Positions 7,857 through 16,663 are shown, counted from the first letter of the stretch. The stretch: 64,000 nucleotides of DNA from Faecalibacterium sp. (GCA_022652735.1 JALCRP010000009.1:1-64000), one strand, 5' to 3'. Notes: generated from the sequence alone by a model not told the origin. Numbers and translations: made by a program.

Positions 7857-8669
7857 ATGTTATTTGACCGTCATTATGATAAGGCCGGGCCGGGCGTCTC
7901 GGAAGGTGAACCGCGCAAAAAGGGTGCGCTTCGTTTTTTTGAGGTGCTCTTTCGGGATTTCGGCAGCTATTGGAAAGCCGGCATTTTGGCGCTTTTGTGC
8001 CTGCTGCCGGGCGTTACGGGCGTTGTGATCGGCCTTTCGGGCGGCGGGCTGCTGTTTGCGTTGCTTTCGGGCCTTGTCGGCGGCATTCTCGCTGCGCCGT
8101 GCATGGTCGGCTTGTTCGATACCATTGTGCGCAGCCTGCGCGATGAGCCGGGATATTGGTGGCATACCTATAAAATGGCCGTGAAACGCAGTGCAAAGGC
8201 TTCGCTTCTGCCGGGCGCGCTGTCGGGGCTTTTCGTCACGGCCTCCATCTTAATCCTGTATATTTTGTTGAACACTTCGGCCGCCTCTCTGCCCGGTTGG
8301 CTGCTGGCGGCGGCTTACCTGCTGCTGACGGCCGGGGCGCTGCCCTATCTGTGGATGCAGGTAGCGCTGTTGGATCTTAAGCCTTTGCAGCTTTTGAAAA
8401 ACACATTTTCTCTGTGGTTTGCCTATTTTCCGCGCACTATGCTGGCCGCCGCGTTTGAGATCGCCTATTGGCTGCTTATCTTTTTGTTTTTCCCGTATAC
8501 CGAGCTTGTGCTGCTGCTGACGAGCCTCTGGCTTCCGGCGCTTTTGGCGGCATTTGCCGTCTATATCCCTGTGGAAAAGGCTTTCAATATTGAAAAGACT
8601 GTGCGCGCTCTGCATGAAAAGCAGCGGGCCGAAGCGGATACCGCTTCGGTTGAGCCGCCGCAGAAATGA
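7857..8669 (+). CDS. YesL-like (DUF624-type) membrane protein
   Basis: 270 residues with about five to six hydrophobic segments. The order of a cytoplasmic N-terminus, a first helix ending LLPGVTGVVIG, a small loop and a conserved basic loop (RSLRDEPGYWWHTYKMAVKRSAKAS) resembles the YesL/DUF624 family found near sugar transport genes in Firmicutes. The biochemical role of that family is not settled. The C-terminus is hydrophilic and charged (HEKQRAEADTAS). Ribosome site GAGGG seven bases before the ATG. The assignment is by pattern only and could be wrong at family level; the membrane nature is clear. Confidence 0.6.
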   Translation: MLFDRHYDKAGPGVSEGEPRKKGALRFFEVLFRDFGSYWKAGILALLCLLPGVTGVVIGLSGGGLLFALLSGLVGGILAAPCMVGLFDTIVRSLRDEPGYWWHTYKMAVKRSAKASLLPGALSGLFVTASILILYILLNTSAASLPGWLLAAAYLLLTAGALPYLWMQVALLDLKPLQLLKNTFSLWFAYFPRTMLAAAFEIAYWLLIFLFFPYTELVLLLTSLWLPALLAAFAVYIPVEKAFNIEKTVRALHEKQRAEADTASVEPPQK

Positions 8670-8762
8670 TTTTCCGGCCGAGCAAAAACAACAAGCCGGC
8701 GCCTCCGTGCCCTACATAATCTGTCGCATTGTGGGGGATAATAAACGCGGAGGTGTATTCTT

Positions 8763-9071
8763 ATGAACAGCCTGACACCGTTTATTCATCATAATATGGA
8801 CAATCTCCCCAATGAAACTCACGGCCTCGCCGAGGGGGATGGAAAGAGCCGCTGTGTGCCCTGCCGCCAGAAAAATGCGCAGGACTTTTTAGCCGGCAAT
8901 ACGCCCGGCGTAATGCATTTTTACGCGCCTGAAATGGCCGACGCAAAGGCTGAGCACAATTTGCAGCCCCTTGCGCCGACAGCCGACCCCGGCGCGGCAG
9001 ACCTTGCCGCCGAGGATGACGAAACCGTACAGCGCTTGGTGGAATGGCGGGAAGAATCCCCTTACGGGTGA
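8763..9071 (+). CDS. Small unknown acidic protein with CxxC
   Basis: 102 residues, not recognised. The chain is acidic, likely partly disordered, contains one CVPC pair near residue 32 and no membrane segment. A very good ribosome site (CGGAGGTG) stands seven bases before the ATG, the main argument that it is expressed. It is followed directly by a perfect 15-base inverted repeat (9072-9105). It may be lineage-specific. Confidence 0.55.
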   Translation: MNSLTPFIHHNMDNLPNETHGLAEGDGKSRCVPCRQKNAQDFLAGNTPGVMHFYAPEMADAKAEHNLQPLAPTADPGAADLAAEDDETVQRLVEWREESPYG

Positions 9072-9105
9072 TTTTGCCAAAAGAAATTCTTTTCTTTTGG
9101 CAAAA
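9072..9105. repeat. Perfect 15-base-pair inverted repeat
   Basis: TTTTGCCAAAAGAAA, loop TTCT, then the exact reverse complement. It starts one base after the stop of the preceding small gene and ends seven bases before the ydbC-like promoter. There is no T-run beyond the stem on either strand, so it is not a classical terminator, although it could end transcription weakly or protect RNA ends. Confidence 0.8.
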
Positions 9106-9111
9106 TGGCAG

Positions 9112-9140
9112 TTGCATTTGGGCGCCGCTTCCCTTATGAT
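9112..9140 (+). promoter_or_regulatory. Promoter of the YdbC-like gene
   Basis: TTGCAT (9112-9117), 17-base spacer, TATGAT (9135-9140). Confidence 0.6.
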
Positions 9141-9179
9141 GGTAACGAACAAAATTTAACATAAGGTAGGTGCCGCAAT

Positions 9180-9401
9180 ATGGCAGAATTCAAATATGAA
9201 GTAACCGAGCACATCGCCGTGCTCTCCAACAGCGCAAACGGCTGGGAGCGCCAGCTGAACATGGTAAGCTGGAACGAGCGCGAGCCGAAGTTTGACATCC
9301 GCGACTGGGCGCCCGACGGCAGTAAAATGGGCAAAGGCATTTCTCTTTCTCATGACGAAATGGCTATCCTCAAGGGCATTCTCGACGATATGGAGCTGTA
9401 A
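9180..9401 (+). CDS. YdbC/PC4-like single-strand DNA binding protein
   Basis: 73 residues. The pattern of two beta strands, NGWERQLNMVSWNEREPKFDIRDW, then KMGKGISLSHDEMAILKGIL as a final helix, matches the small YdbC family, whose members have the PC4 (transcriptional coactivator p15) fold and bind single-stranded nucleic acid. It acts in the cytoplasm; its biological role in Firmicutes is not established. The stop codon shares one base with the start of the HD-domain gene, so the pair is translationally coupled. Length is normal for the family. Confidence 0.8.
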   Translation: MAEFKYEVTEHIAVLSNSANGWERQLNMVSWNEREPKFDIRDWAPDGSKMGKGISLSHDEMAILKGILDDMEL

Positions 9402-9985
9402 TGGATTACCGCGAAGAATTTGTACAGCTGTATCAGACGCACATCCAGCGCCCCGGCGCCGATAAGCTGCTTGAATGGATGGAAAGCAACACTGATTTTT
9501 TTGATGCGCCCGCTTCCACGCGCTTTCACGGCGCTTGCCCGCACGGGCTTGTCATGCATAGTCTGAACGTATATCATGCGCTGCACGATAGCTTTTTTAC
9601 GCCGGAAGACAGCGAGGAAACCTTTGCCATCATTTCGCTGCTGCATGACCTCTGCAAGGCTAACTTTTATAAAACCAGCACCCGCAACGTGAAAAACGAT
9701 GCAACCGGCCAATGGGAGAAAGTGCCGTTTTATCAGGTAGAGGACATGTTCCCTTACGGGCACGGCGAAAAAAGCGTGTTTTTGATCGAGCGGCTGATGC
9801 GCCTGAAAGTTGAGGAAGCCGTTGCAATCCGCTGGCACATGGGCGGCTTTGACGATTCTGCGCGCGGCGGCAGCTTTGCGATCAGCGACGCCTACGACCG
9901 CTATCCGCTGGCCGTAAAGCTCCATATTGCCGATTTGGAAGCAACGTATCTTATGGAGCATGGCACCAGCAACGTGCCGCATTGA
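9401..9985 (+). CDS. HD-domain phosphohydrolase family protein
   Basis: 194 residues. Metal ligands of the HD fold are visible: H in GACPHGLVMHSLNV, the HD pair in ISLLHDLCKANFY, a following GHGEKS segment and the late D in KLHIADLEATY. The family includes nucleotidases and phosphodiesterases; the substrate cannot be deduced. No second domain and no membrane segment. Overlaps the YdbC-like gene by one base, so both are made from one message. A large hairpin follows. Confidence 0.8.
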   Translation: MDYREEFVQLYQTHIQRPGADKLLEWMESNTDFFDAPASTRFHGACPHGLVMHSLNVYHALHDSFFTPEDSEETFAIISLLHDLCKANFYKTSTRNVKNDATGQWEKVPFYQVEDMFPYGHGEKSVFLIERLMRLKVEEAVAIRWHMGGFDDSARGGSFAISDAYDRYPLAVKLHIADLEATYLMEHGTSNVPH

Positions 9986-10029
9986 ACGCAAGAATTTTCC
10001 ATTTTTGTTTTTCTGTTAAAAGGCAAAGA

Positions 10030-10071
10030 AGCGCCCCGCATACGGCTTATAAAAGCCGCATACGGGGCGCT
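10030..10071. terminator. Hairpin between convergent genes (probable terminator)
   Basis: AGCGCCCCG arm paired with CGGGGCGCT and an upper CGGCTT/AAGCCG helix, interrupted by a small internal mismatch. It lies between the HD gene (plus) and the coiled-coil gene (minus). The T-richness after it is moderate (TTTACAGTTTG). Confidence 0.6.
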
Positions 10072-10197
10072 TTACAGTTTGTTATTATTTTTCTGCTATG
10101 CAGCAGGATTTTCGGCGCGGAACTTTTTTCTGCTGCACACCTGCGAGGCAAAGCCTTGGGCCGCATCCGTTTTATATGCGGTTGCCGAAGTTTTCCC

Positions 10198-11211
10198 TTA
10201 CTGTTCCAGCAGATGGGCCAGCTTGTCCAGCAGGCGCTCGGCCACCGTAGATGCCGTTGTAGCGGCATAGCCCGCAGCATGCGGTACCGCCTGTGCGGTG
10301 TGCTGCGGCGCATCCGGCGCCGGATGTACCGCAGCGCGAGGCGGCTTTTCCACCGCTTCGGCCGCTACAGAAAGCGCCATCGACTGCCGCTCGGCCTCGG
10401 AAAGCGCCGCTTCCAACATCTGCATCGAGCTTTGCAGCTCGTCGCTCAAGCGGTTAATGCTTTCGCCGGCGGCCGTCAGGTCGCGTTTTACTTCCGCAAG
10501 GCTATGGTTCACGCTATCTGCACTGGCGCGCAGCTTGGCGCAATCCTGTTGTGGGCGGGCCGTAAAGGCATTTTGCCGGGCTTCGCACTGCTGCTGCATC
10601 CGCGAAACGCGCTGTGAAGCTTCCTGCTTTGCGATAGAAACGCGCTGCTCTGCATTTTGCTGTGCGGTGCGGATGCGCTGTTCCGCATCCTGGCGCGCCT
10701 GCATCAGGCGGGCATCATTTTCCGTGCTAATCTCCTGCATCCGCTTTTCGCATACCGCGCGCACTTCCGCCATTTGGGCGGTTTGCTTTTCCAGCTGTGC
10801 CTGTTTATCTGTGCATTGCTGCTGTAGCTGATCGTTTTCGCGGTGGAGGCGCACATTTTCTTCTTCGCTTTGGAAAAGGCGGCGCTTATATTCCTGATTC
10901 TGGCCATCAAGCGCGGCGTTTTTCTGTTCGCTTTCCGCCGCTTTGGCTTCGGCCTCCTGCGCGCGCTCCTGCTCGTTTTTTATTTGGCACACCATCTGCG
11001 AAACCATATCGGCGCTTTCCTGCGCGCGCTTTTGCAGGGTTTGGTTTTCCGTCTGCGTAGTGTTTAAATCGCCCTGCAGTGCCTCGATCTGTGCTTTGGC
11101 TGCCGCTTCGGCCTTTTGGCTCTCGGCGGACAGGCGGTCGATACAGGCCAGCACATCTTTTTTTTCAAAGCCGAACAGGGATGTTCTAAACCCGACTGTT
11201 TCGTTTGCCAT
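10198..11211 (-). CDS. DivIVA-like coiled-coil protein, probably division-associated
   Basis: 337 residues. The N-terminal FRTSLFGFEKKDVLACIDRLS segment is the short membrane-targeting and dimerising start seen in DivIVA/GpsB-like proteins of Clostridia. A very long Gln/Glu/Ala-rich coiled coil (about residues 20-270) follows, then a proline-rich linker and an amphipathic C-terminal helix (AERLLDKLAHLLEQ). DivIVA-type proteins mark cell poles or the septum. It lies 40 bases downstream of ftsZ on the same strand, which supports a division role. I start at the ATG with AAGGAG eight bases upstream rather than at the in-frame GTG 24 bases earlier. True DivIVA identity is not certain. Confidence 0.7.
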   Translation of the reverse strand: MANETVGFRTSLFGFEKKDVLACIDRLSAESQKAEAAAKAQIEALQGDLNTTQTENQTLQKRAQESADMVSQMVCQIKNEQERAQEAEAKAAESEQKNAALDGQNQEYKRRLFQSEEENVRLHRENDQLQQQCTDKQAQLEKQTAQMAEVRAVCEKRMQEISTENDARLMQARQDAEQRIRTAQQNAEQRVSIAKQEASQRVSRMQQQCEARQNAFTARPQQDCAKLRASADSVNHSLAEVKRDLTAAGESINRLSDELQSSMQMLEAALSEAERQSMALSVAAEAVEKPPRAAVHPAPDAPQHTAQAVPHAAGYAATTASTVAERLLDKLAHLLEQ

Positions 11212-11251
11212 GCCCGTATCTCCTTCTCTGCCCACAGCAGGCAGAAGATTT

Positions 11252-12421
11252 TTACTTCTCGTGGTGCTTATTGTTCAAAAGCTGCATAATATCATCAAAG
11301 TAATCTGTGCCGACATTGTCCTCGCTGTTATCCGCGGGGGCAGGCTCGGGCGCATTATCCGCGGCGTTGTCGCCAAGCGCATGGAACACCGGCTCGGGCG
11401 TCTTGACGTCGCCGATCGTGCTGGAAGACGCCGCCGTACGGACAGGCGCAGAGGCAGACGGCTTTGTATCAAAGCCCGTTGCCACCACGGTGATATGCAT
11501 TTCATCGGAGAGGTTTTCGTCAAAGGCAGTGCCCCAGATGATGTTCGCATCCGGGTGGGCGTTCTGGGTAATCAGCCCTGCCGCAACCTCGACATCCTCC
11601 AAACCAATGTCCGGGCTGGATGTAATGTTGATGATGACGCCATGCGCGCCGGAGATGCTGGTTTCCAGCAGCGGGCTGGAAATCGCCGCCTTGGCCGCGT
11701 TTTCGGCCTTGCCGGCGCCCTTTGCCTCGCCTACGCCCATGTGGGCATAGCCGGCATCCTTCATGATCGAGCGCACATCGGCAAAATCCAAGTTGATGAA
11801 AGCCGGCACATTGATAAGCGCGGAAATGGATTCGACGCCCTGCCGCAGCACATTGTCGGCCGCCTCGAACGCATTCATCAGCGTGATCTTTTCTTGGCTG
11901 ACAAGCTTCAGCCGCTCGTTCGGGATCACGATCAGGCTGTCGACATGCATCATCAGGTTCGATACGCCCTGCTCGGCAAGGCTCATTTTGCGCTTGCCCT
12001 CAAAGGCGAACGGCTTTGTCACGATGCCCACCGTCAAAATGCCCAGATCATGTGCCACTTCGGCCACAACCGGCGCGGCGCCCGTGCCGGTGCCGCCGCC
12101 CATGCCGGCCGTAATAAATACCATCTGTGCGCCCTTCAGCGCGTTTGCGATCTCATCCTTGCTTTCCTCGGCGGCGCGCTGGCCAATTTCCGGGTCAGCG
12201 CCGGCGCCGCGGCCTTTTGTCAGCTTTGCGCCAAGTTGGACTTTCATCGTGGCCTGGCTTTTGCTAAGTACCTGTGCATCCGTGTTCATTGCCACGAATT
12301 CCACGCCCTGCAGGCCGTTTTCCATCATGCGGTTGACGGCGTTTCCGCCGCCGCCGCCGACGCCGATGACTTTGATGTTCGTGATATTCTCTTCCGATTC
12401 TTCATCCAGCATAAAAGCCAT
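11252..12421 (-). CDS. ftsZ: Cell division GTPase FtsZ
   Basis: 389 residues. The tubulin-like GTPase is unmistakable: KVIGVGGGGGNAVNRM, NTDAQ, the GGGTGTGAAPVVAE glycine loop and the T7 loop segment with NLDFADVRSIM. A C-terminal unstructured linker rich in Ala/Asp/Pro leads to a short tail (DYFDDIMQLLNN) replacing the common DIPxFLR-type peptide. It polymerises into the Z ring at mid-cell. Third gene of ftsW-murA-ftsZ; its own promoter lies in the 124-base gap upstream, allowing extra expression. GGAGG precedes the ATG. No ftsA or ftsQ/divIB is found beside it. Confidence 0.98.
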   Translation of the reverse strand: MAFMLDEESEENITNIKVIGVGGGGGNAVNRMMENGLQGVEFVAMNTDAQVLSKSQATMKVQLGAKLTKGRGAGADPEIGQRAAEESKDEIANALKGAQMVFITAGMGGGTGTGAAPVVAEVAHDLGILTVGIVTKPFAFEGKRKMSLAEQGVSNLMMHVDSLIVIPNERLKLVSQEKITLMNAFEAADNVLRQGVESISALINVPAFINLDFADVRSIMKDAGYAHMGVGEAKGAGKAENAAKAAISSPLLETSISGAHGVIINITSSPDIGLEDVEVAAGLITQNAHPDANIIWGTAFDENLSDEMHITVVATGFDTKPSASAPVRTAASSSTIGDVKTPEPVFHALGDNAADNAPEPAPADNSEDNVGTDYFDDIMQLLNNKHHEK

Positions 12422-12509
12422 AACACGTTCCTCCGACCAATATATTGTGTTTTCTCACACGCATGTTCCCCATAACAGGTAGGCATACGGATATATCTTA
12501 AACAACACA

Positions 12510-12538
12510 ATGGTATCATTTTTCCCATGTAATTTCAA
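12510..12538 (-). promoter_or_regulatory. Promoter of ftsZ
   Basis: Minus strand TTGAAA (12533-12538), 17-base spacer, TACCAT (12510-12515), about 90 bases before the ftsZ ATG and just past the murA stop. Confidence 0.6.
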
Positions 12539-12545
12539 GGAATAT

Positions 12546-13820
12546 TTATGAAACTGTCTCGTTTTTCTGTGCGGTTTTTGCGCCAAGATCCCGCAGCAGA
12601 CGCGCAGGGTCCTCATAACCGCGCAGAATGTGCTCTGCTTCGGCGATTTCCGTCTCGCCTTCGGCCGCCAGCGCCGCCAGCGCCAGCGCCGCCCCGCCCC
12701 GCAAATCTCCTGCGCGGACGTGCGCGCCGTGCAGCCGTTTTGCCGGCCGAATCTCCAGCACATGGCCCGCCGCTTCCACTTCGGCGCCCATCGCCGCAAA
12801 GCCTGCCGAGCAGGAAAAGCGGTTTTCAAAAACGGTATCTTCGATACTGCTTTCGCTGGCCGCACACAATAGCGCCGCCGCCAGCAGCGGGGCCGCATCT
12901 GTTGGGAATCCCGGATACACCCCCGTAAATACGCGCCCGATGCCCTTAAGCTGCCCTGTGCGCGCCACGCACACTTCCTCCGCGCCGCGCAGCTCCACCT
13001 CACACCCGGCCTGCTGCAGTGCGGCCAGCACCGGCGAAAAGGCAAAGGGATCACACCGGCGCAGCGTGGCCTGCCCGCCGGCCGAAGCAACCGCGCAGGC
13101 CACCGTGGCTGCCACGATGCGATCCGGCAACGGCGAAAAGACGGCACCGCCTAGCTCCCGACGGCCCGAAATGCAGATCACCGGCCCGCCGGCGCCCGTG
13201 ATGCTCGCGCCGCAGGCTTTCAAAAACTCCGCAAGATCCCGGATTTCCGGCTCGCACGCGGCGCCGCGCAGCACCGTCGCGCCCCTGGCACACGCCGCCG
13301 CCAGCAGCAGCGTCTCAGTGGCGCCCACGCTCGGGAAGCGCAGCGTATAATCTATGCCGTGCAGCCCGCGCGGCGCTTCGAGGATCAAACGGTCGGCCTT
13401 CCATTTTACGGTTGCGCCCATGTGCACCAGCCCATCCAGATGGATGTCGATGGGCCGCGGGCCAAGCCGGCAGCCGCCGGGCATGCAGGTTTCAACGCGG
13501 CCCATGCGCGCCAAAACCGGCGCCAGAAACAAAACCGAAGCCCGCATGGAGCTTACGGGCCCCGTCGGCAGATTGGCCGAGCGCAGGGCGGCCGGCTCAA
13601 CCAAAATATCCGTGCCCTCCCGCCGGGCCGAAAAGCCGATTGCCTCCAAAATTGCCGTGCAGCGCATAACGTCCGAAAGCCGCGGTACCCGCGTAAGCCG
13701 CACCGGTTGGGTGCACAGCACGCTTGCCGCCAAAAGCGGCAGTACACTGTTTTTAGCCGATGGGATTTCTACCGAACCGCTAAGGGGCCGCCCGCCTGTG
13801 ATGACCAGTGCTTTGCTCAT
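12546..13820 (-). CDS. murA: UDP-N-acetylglucosamine 1-carboxyvinyltransferase
   Basis: 424 residues, standard for MurA, which adds enolpyruvate from PEP to UDP-GlcNAc, the first committed step of peptidoglycan synthesis. The catalytic cysteine (target of fosfomycin in this family) is present in MPGGCRLGPRPIDIH. The substrate-binding Lys-Asn pair SAKNSVLPLL is near the N-terminus. The two-fold EPSP-synthase-like domain repeat is seen from GGRPLSG to the C-terminus. I start at the ATG preceded by a GGGGG site; the open frame extends further upstream into the gap but without similarity. It sits 91 bases after ftsW, so wall precursor synthesis and septation genes are cotranscribed. Confidence 0.94.
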   Translation of the reverse strand: MSKALVITGGRPLSGSVEIPSAKNSVLPLLAASVLCTQPVRLTRVPRLSDVMRCTAILEAIGFSARREGTDILVEPAALRSANLPTGPVSSMRASVLFLAPVLARMGRVETCMPGGCRLGPRPIDIHLDGLVHMGATVKWKADRLILEAPRGLHGIDYTLRFPSVGATETLLLAAACARGATVLRGAACEPEIRDLAEFLKACGASITGAGGPVICISGRRELGGAVFSPLPDRIVAATVACAVASAGGQATLRRCDPFAFSPVLAALQQAGCEVELRGAEEVCVARTGQLKGIGRVFTGVYPGFPTDAAPLLAAALLCAASESSIEDTVFENRFSCSAGFAAMGAEVEAAGHVLEIRPAKRLHGAHVRAGDLRGGAALALAALAAEGETEIAEAEHILRGYEDPARLLRDLGAKTAQKNETVS

Positions 13821-13911
13821 AAAAAAACCCCCGTTCCGCATAGGATACCCCAGACTATGCGCAAGGAGGGAAAGCTGTGAAAATCGCGGGCAAAAGCCGC
13901 AAAAAAGTATC

Positions 13912-15069
13912 CTATTGTGTGCCGTGGCGCGAAACCGATAGCACAATGCCCATTTCGCCCAGCAGCATCATCAGGCTTGTGCCGCCCGAAGAAAAGAAGG
14001 GCAGGCTGATGCCGGTATTTGGGATCGTGTTTGTCACTACGGCGATATTCAGCGCAGCCTGCAGCGCCACCTGTACCGTAAAGCCCACCACCAAAAGCGA
14101 GCCGAATTTATCCGGCGCATGCACGGCAATCGTCATGCCGCGCAACAAAAGCAGCACAAACAAAAGCACCACGAGGCATGCGCCCAGAAAGCCCAGCTCT
14201 TCGCACAAGATGGAAAAGATGAAGTCGTTTTGCGGCTCGGGCACATACAGGTGTTTTTGGCGGCTGTTGCCGAGGCCGAGGCCCGTCGCGCCGCCCGAGC
14301 CGATCGCGTACAGGCTTTGAATCGTCTGGTGGCCATCTCCGAGCGGATCGGCGAACGGGTCCAGCCAGCTGGAAAGCCGATCCTGCGCATAAGGCACAAG
14401 ATCCGGCAAAAGCACCACCGCCGCCGCGATCGCCGCGCCGCCGCCCACGCCCGCCAAAACAAACCACCGCAGCCCTGTGCCGCCCACAAACATCAGCACG
14501 GCGCCGATGCCTAAGATCAGCAAAGTGCCCGAAAGGTGCGGCTCCAGCAGCATCAGCGCCGCCACTACGCCCAGCACCACGGCAAACGGCACAACCCCTA
14601 CCCAAAAGGATTGCATCTCGGTATGGTTCAGCGCGATGATATGGCTGAACGTAAGCACTACGGCAAACTTTGCGATCTCGCTGGGCTGCAGCGTACCAAT
14701 GCCGGGCAGCACAATCCAGCGCTTGCAGCCGTTATATTCCGGCATTACCAGCACCACTGCCAGCAGCACGACGGAGATCAGCATCAGTGGCCATGCAAAC
14801 TTATGAAAGATGTGGTAATCCACCCGGCTGGCGATATACATGCCGACAAGCCCCAGCGCCGCATACAAAAGCTGGGGGCGAATGTAGGCGTAGGCGTCAT
14901 TTTTCCGATACAGCGCCACGGCGCTGCTGGCGCTGTACAGCATAATCAGCCCAAAGCCCACCAGCGTCAGCACCAAAATCAGAAACGGCAGGTCCATCGG
15001 GCCGGGCTGGCGGTCCTCTGCCGGCGAGCAGACGCGCCGCGTCGCTTTTCTATCCGCAAAATGCATCAT
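13912..15069 (-). CDS. ftsW: SEDS-family septal peptidoglycan polymerase FtsW
   Basis: 385 residues, ten predicted membrane helices. Family signatures: LYSASSAVAL near the first helix, the GCKRWIVLPGIGTLQPSEIAKFA block, LEPHLSGTLLIL, the catalytic-loop region DPFADPLGDGHQTIQSLYAIGSGG (with the conserved Asp), and NTGISLPFFSSGGTSL. SEDS proteins polymerise glycan strands from lipid II together with a class b PBP. FtsW is preferred over RodA or SpoVE because of the linkage to murA and ftsZ. Ribosome site GGGGAGG. First gene of the minus-strand cluster and divergent from pepV. Confidence 0.9.
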   Translation of the reverse strand: MMHFADRKATRRVCSPAEDRQPGPMDLPFLILVLTLVGFGLIMLYSASSAVALYRKNDAYAYIRPQLLYAALGLVGMYIASRVDYHIFHKFAWPLMLISVVLLAVVLVMPEYNGCKRWIVLPGIGTLQPSEIAKFAVVLTFSHIIALNHTEMQSFWVGVVPFAVVLGVVAALMLLEPHLSGTLLILGIGAVLMFVGGTGLRWFVLAGVGGGAAIAAAVVLLPDLVPYAQDRLSSWLDPFADPLGDGHQTIQSLYAIGSGGATGLGLGNSRQKHLYVPEPQNDFIFSILCEELGFLGACLVVLLFVLLLLRGMTIAVHAPDKFGSLLVVGFTVQVALQAALNIAVVTNTIPNTGISLPFFSSGGTSLMMLLGEMGIVLSVSRHGTQ

Positions 15070-15151
15070 GCCGCCTCCCCTCTTATTTACAGTTTACGCA
15101 AAGGCGCCGCGGGTTAGTCATTTTTACGGCAAAGCAAATGCCGCGCCGCCC

Positions 15152-15179
15152 TTGTTTTGCTTTGCGGGCGCGGTATAAT
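15152..15179 (+). promoter_or_regulatory. Promoter of pepV-epimerase operon
   Basis: TTGTTT (15152-15157), 16-base spacer, perfect TATAAT (15174-15179). Confidence 0.6.
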
Positions 15180-15219
15180 AGGGGCATCCGCTTCATACAA
15201 AAAGACCGGAGGGAATAAA

Positions 15220-16647
15220 ATGGAACTGAATGCACAGATCGAGCAGCTGCAGCCGGAGATGGTTGCCGCGCTCAAAACACTGGTCAATATCAAAAGCGTA
15301 GAGGACGCCCCGGCCCCGGGCGCGCCGTTTGGCAAAGGCGCGGCCGCATGCCTTGACGCCGCGCTGGCGCTTTGCAAAAAGCTTGGCTTCCGCACCCACA
15401 ATATGGATGGCTATGTCGGCTGGGCCGAATACGGCGAGGGCGACGAAATGGTAGCGCTGCTGGGCCACTTGGACGTTGTGCCCGAGGGCGATGGCTGGAC
15501 GGTGTGCAAGCCTTACGAGGCCACCGAAAAGGAAGGCCGCCTGTACGGCCGCGGCACGATCGACGATAAAGGCCCCGTAATTGCCGCGCTGTTTGGCCTG
15601 AAAGCGCTGGCCGATACCGGCTTTGCGCCGAAAAAGCGCATCCGCATCCTGTTTGGCTGCAACGAAGAAACCGGCAGCGCCGATATGGAATACTACTGCG
15701 CACACGGCGGCGAAATCCCTGTCACGGGCTTTACGCCGGACGGCGAATATCCGCTGATTAACGGTGAAAAGGGCATTGCCAACGTCACCTTTGAAAAGGC
15801 ACTTGCCCAGCAGGGCGATTGGAAGCTGCTGTGCCTCGAGGGCGGCACGGCCCCGAACATCGTGCCCGCGCATGCCGTGGCCGAGCTTTCCTGCCCGGAG
15901 GATGTTTCTCTGTTGGCAAGCCTCACCTACCCTGATTTCATTCACGTTACCCCGACGGCAGCCGGCCTGCATATCGAGGCCGAGGGCCTTTCTGCCCACG
16001 GCTCTGTGCCGGAAAAGGGCCACAACGCCATCGGCCGCCTGTGCCAGTTTTTGGCGCAGCTGCCGCTTTCGCCCGATGCCGCTTCGGCCATCGCGTTCAT
16101 CGCCGACAATATCGGCACGGACACAACGGGCAAAGCCTTTGGCATCGATTTGAAAGACGACCTTTCCGGGGGGTTGAGCTTCAACCTCGGCATGGCGCGC
16201 AGCACAGAGGGTAAACAGCTGGCCGGCAAGCGCGCCGGCGATGCGCCGGTATATCAGGGCGCAACGGCTCTGCGTTTTACCATCAACTACCGCTGGCCCG
16301 TCACCTTCCATTATGAGGACTGTGGCCCGAAGCTGAACGCCGCCTTTGCCAAGGCCGGCTGGAAAGTGGCGCAGGAGGGCCATGAAGACGCGCTGTATCA
16401 GCCCGCCGACAGCGCCCTTGTGCAAAAACTGCTGGCCGTGTATAAGGCCGAGACGGGCGACGCTTCGCCGGCCAAATGCATCGGCGGCGGCACCTACGCC
16501 AAAGCAATCCCGAATATTCTGGCCTTTGGGCCGGTGTTCCCCGGCACTGTCGCGCGCGAGCACGAGCCGGATGAATACATTGAACTTTCGCATCTGGTTC
16601 TGAACGCCAAAATCTACGCCGCCGCCATCCGCGCGCTGGCCGAATAA
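15220..16647 (+). CDS. pepV: M20-family dipeptidase PepV
   Basis: 475 residues, matching PepV. Zinc-ligand segments of clan MH peptidases are present: GHLDVVPEGDGW (His, with the Asp two residues on), the bridging Asp in GRGTIDDKGP, the catalytic Glu pair in GCNEETGSADM, Asp in TPDGEYPLINGEKG and a late His in VAREHEPDEYIE. It hydrolyses unspecific dipeptides in the cytoplasm and is the last step of peptide use. The chosen ATG has CGGAGGG upstream; an earlier in-frame codon at 15157 lies before the predicted transcription start. The next gene, a dipeptide epimerase, begins 16 bases downstream, so the operon probably recycles cell-wall or diet-derived dipeptides. Confidence 0.92.
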   Translation: MELNAQIEQLQPEMVAALKTLVNIKSVEDAPAPGAPFGKGAAACLDAALALCKKLGFRTHNMDGYVGWAEYGEGDEMVALLGHLDVVPEGDGWTVCKPYEATEKEGRLYGRGTIDDKGPVIAALFGLKALADTGFAPKKRIRILFGCNEETGSADMEYYCAHGGEIPVTGFTPDGEYPLINGEKGIANVTFEKALAQQGDWKLLCLEGGTAPNIVPAHAVAELSCPEDVSLLASLTYPDFIHVTPTAAGLHIEAEGLSAHGSVPEKGHNAIGRLCQFLAQLPLSPDAASAIAFIADNIGTDTTGKAFGIDLKDDLSGGLSFNLGMARSTEGKQLAGKRAGDAPVYQGATALRFTINYRWPVTFHYEDCGPKLNAAFAKAGWKVAQEGHEDALYQPADSALVQKLLAVYKAETGDASPAKCIGGGTYAKAIPNILAFGPVFPGTVAREHEPDEYIELSHLVLNAKIYAAAIRALAE

Positions 16648-16663
16648 CCGAAAAGGAGCCGGC

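Noticed and set aside
10943..12475. 510-codon plus-strand open frame opposite ftsZ and the coiled-coil gene
   Set aside because: Antisense to two certain genes, no start signals.
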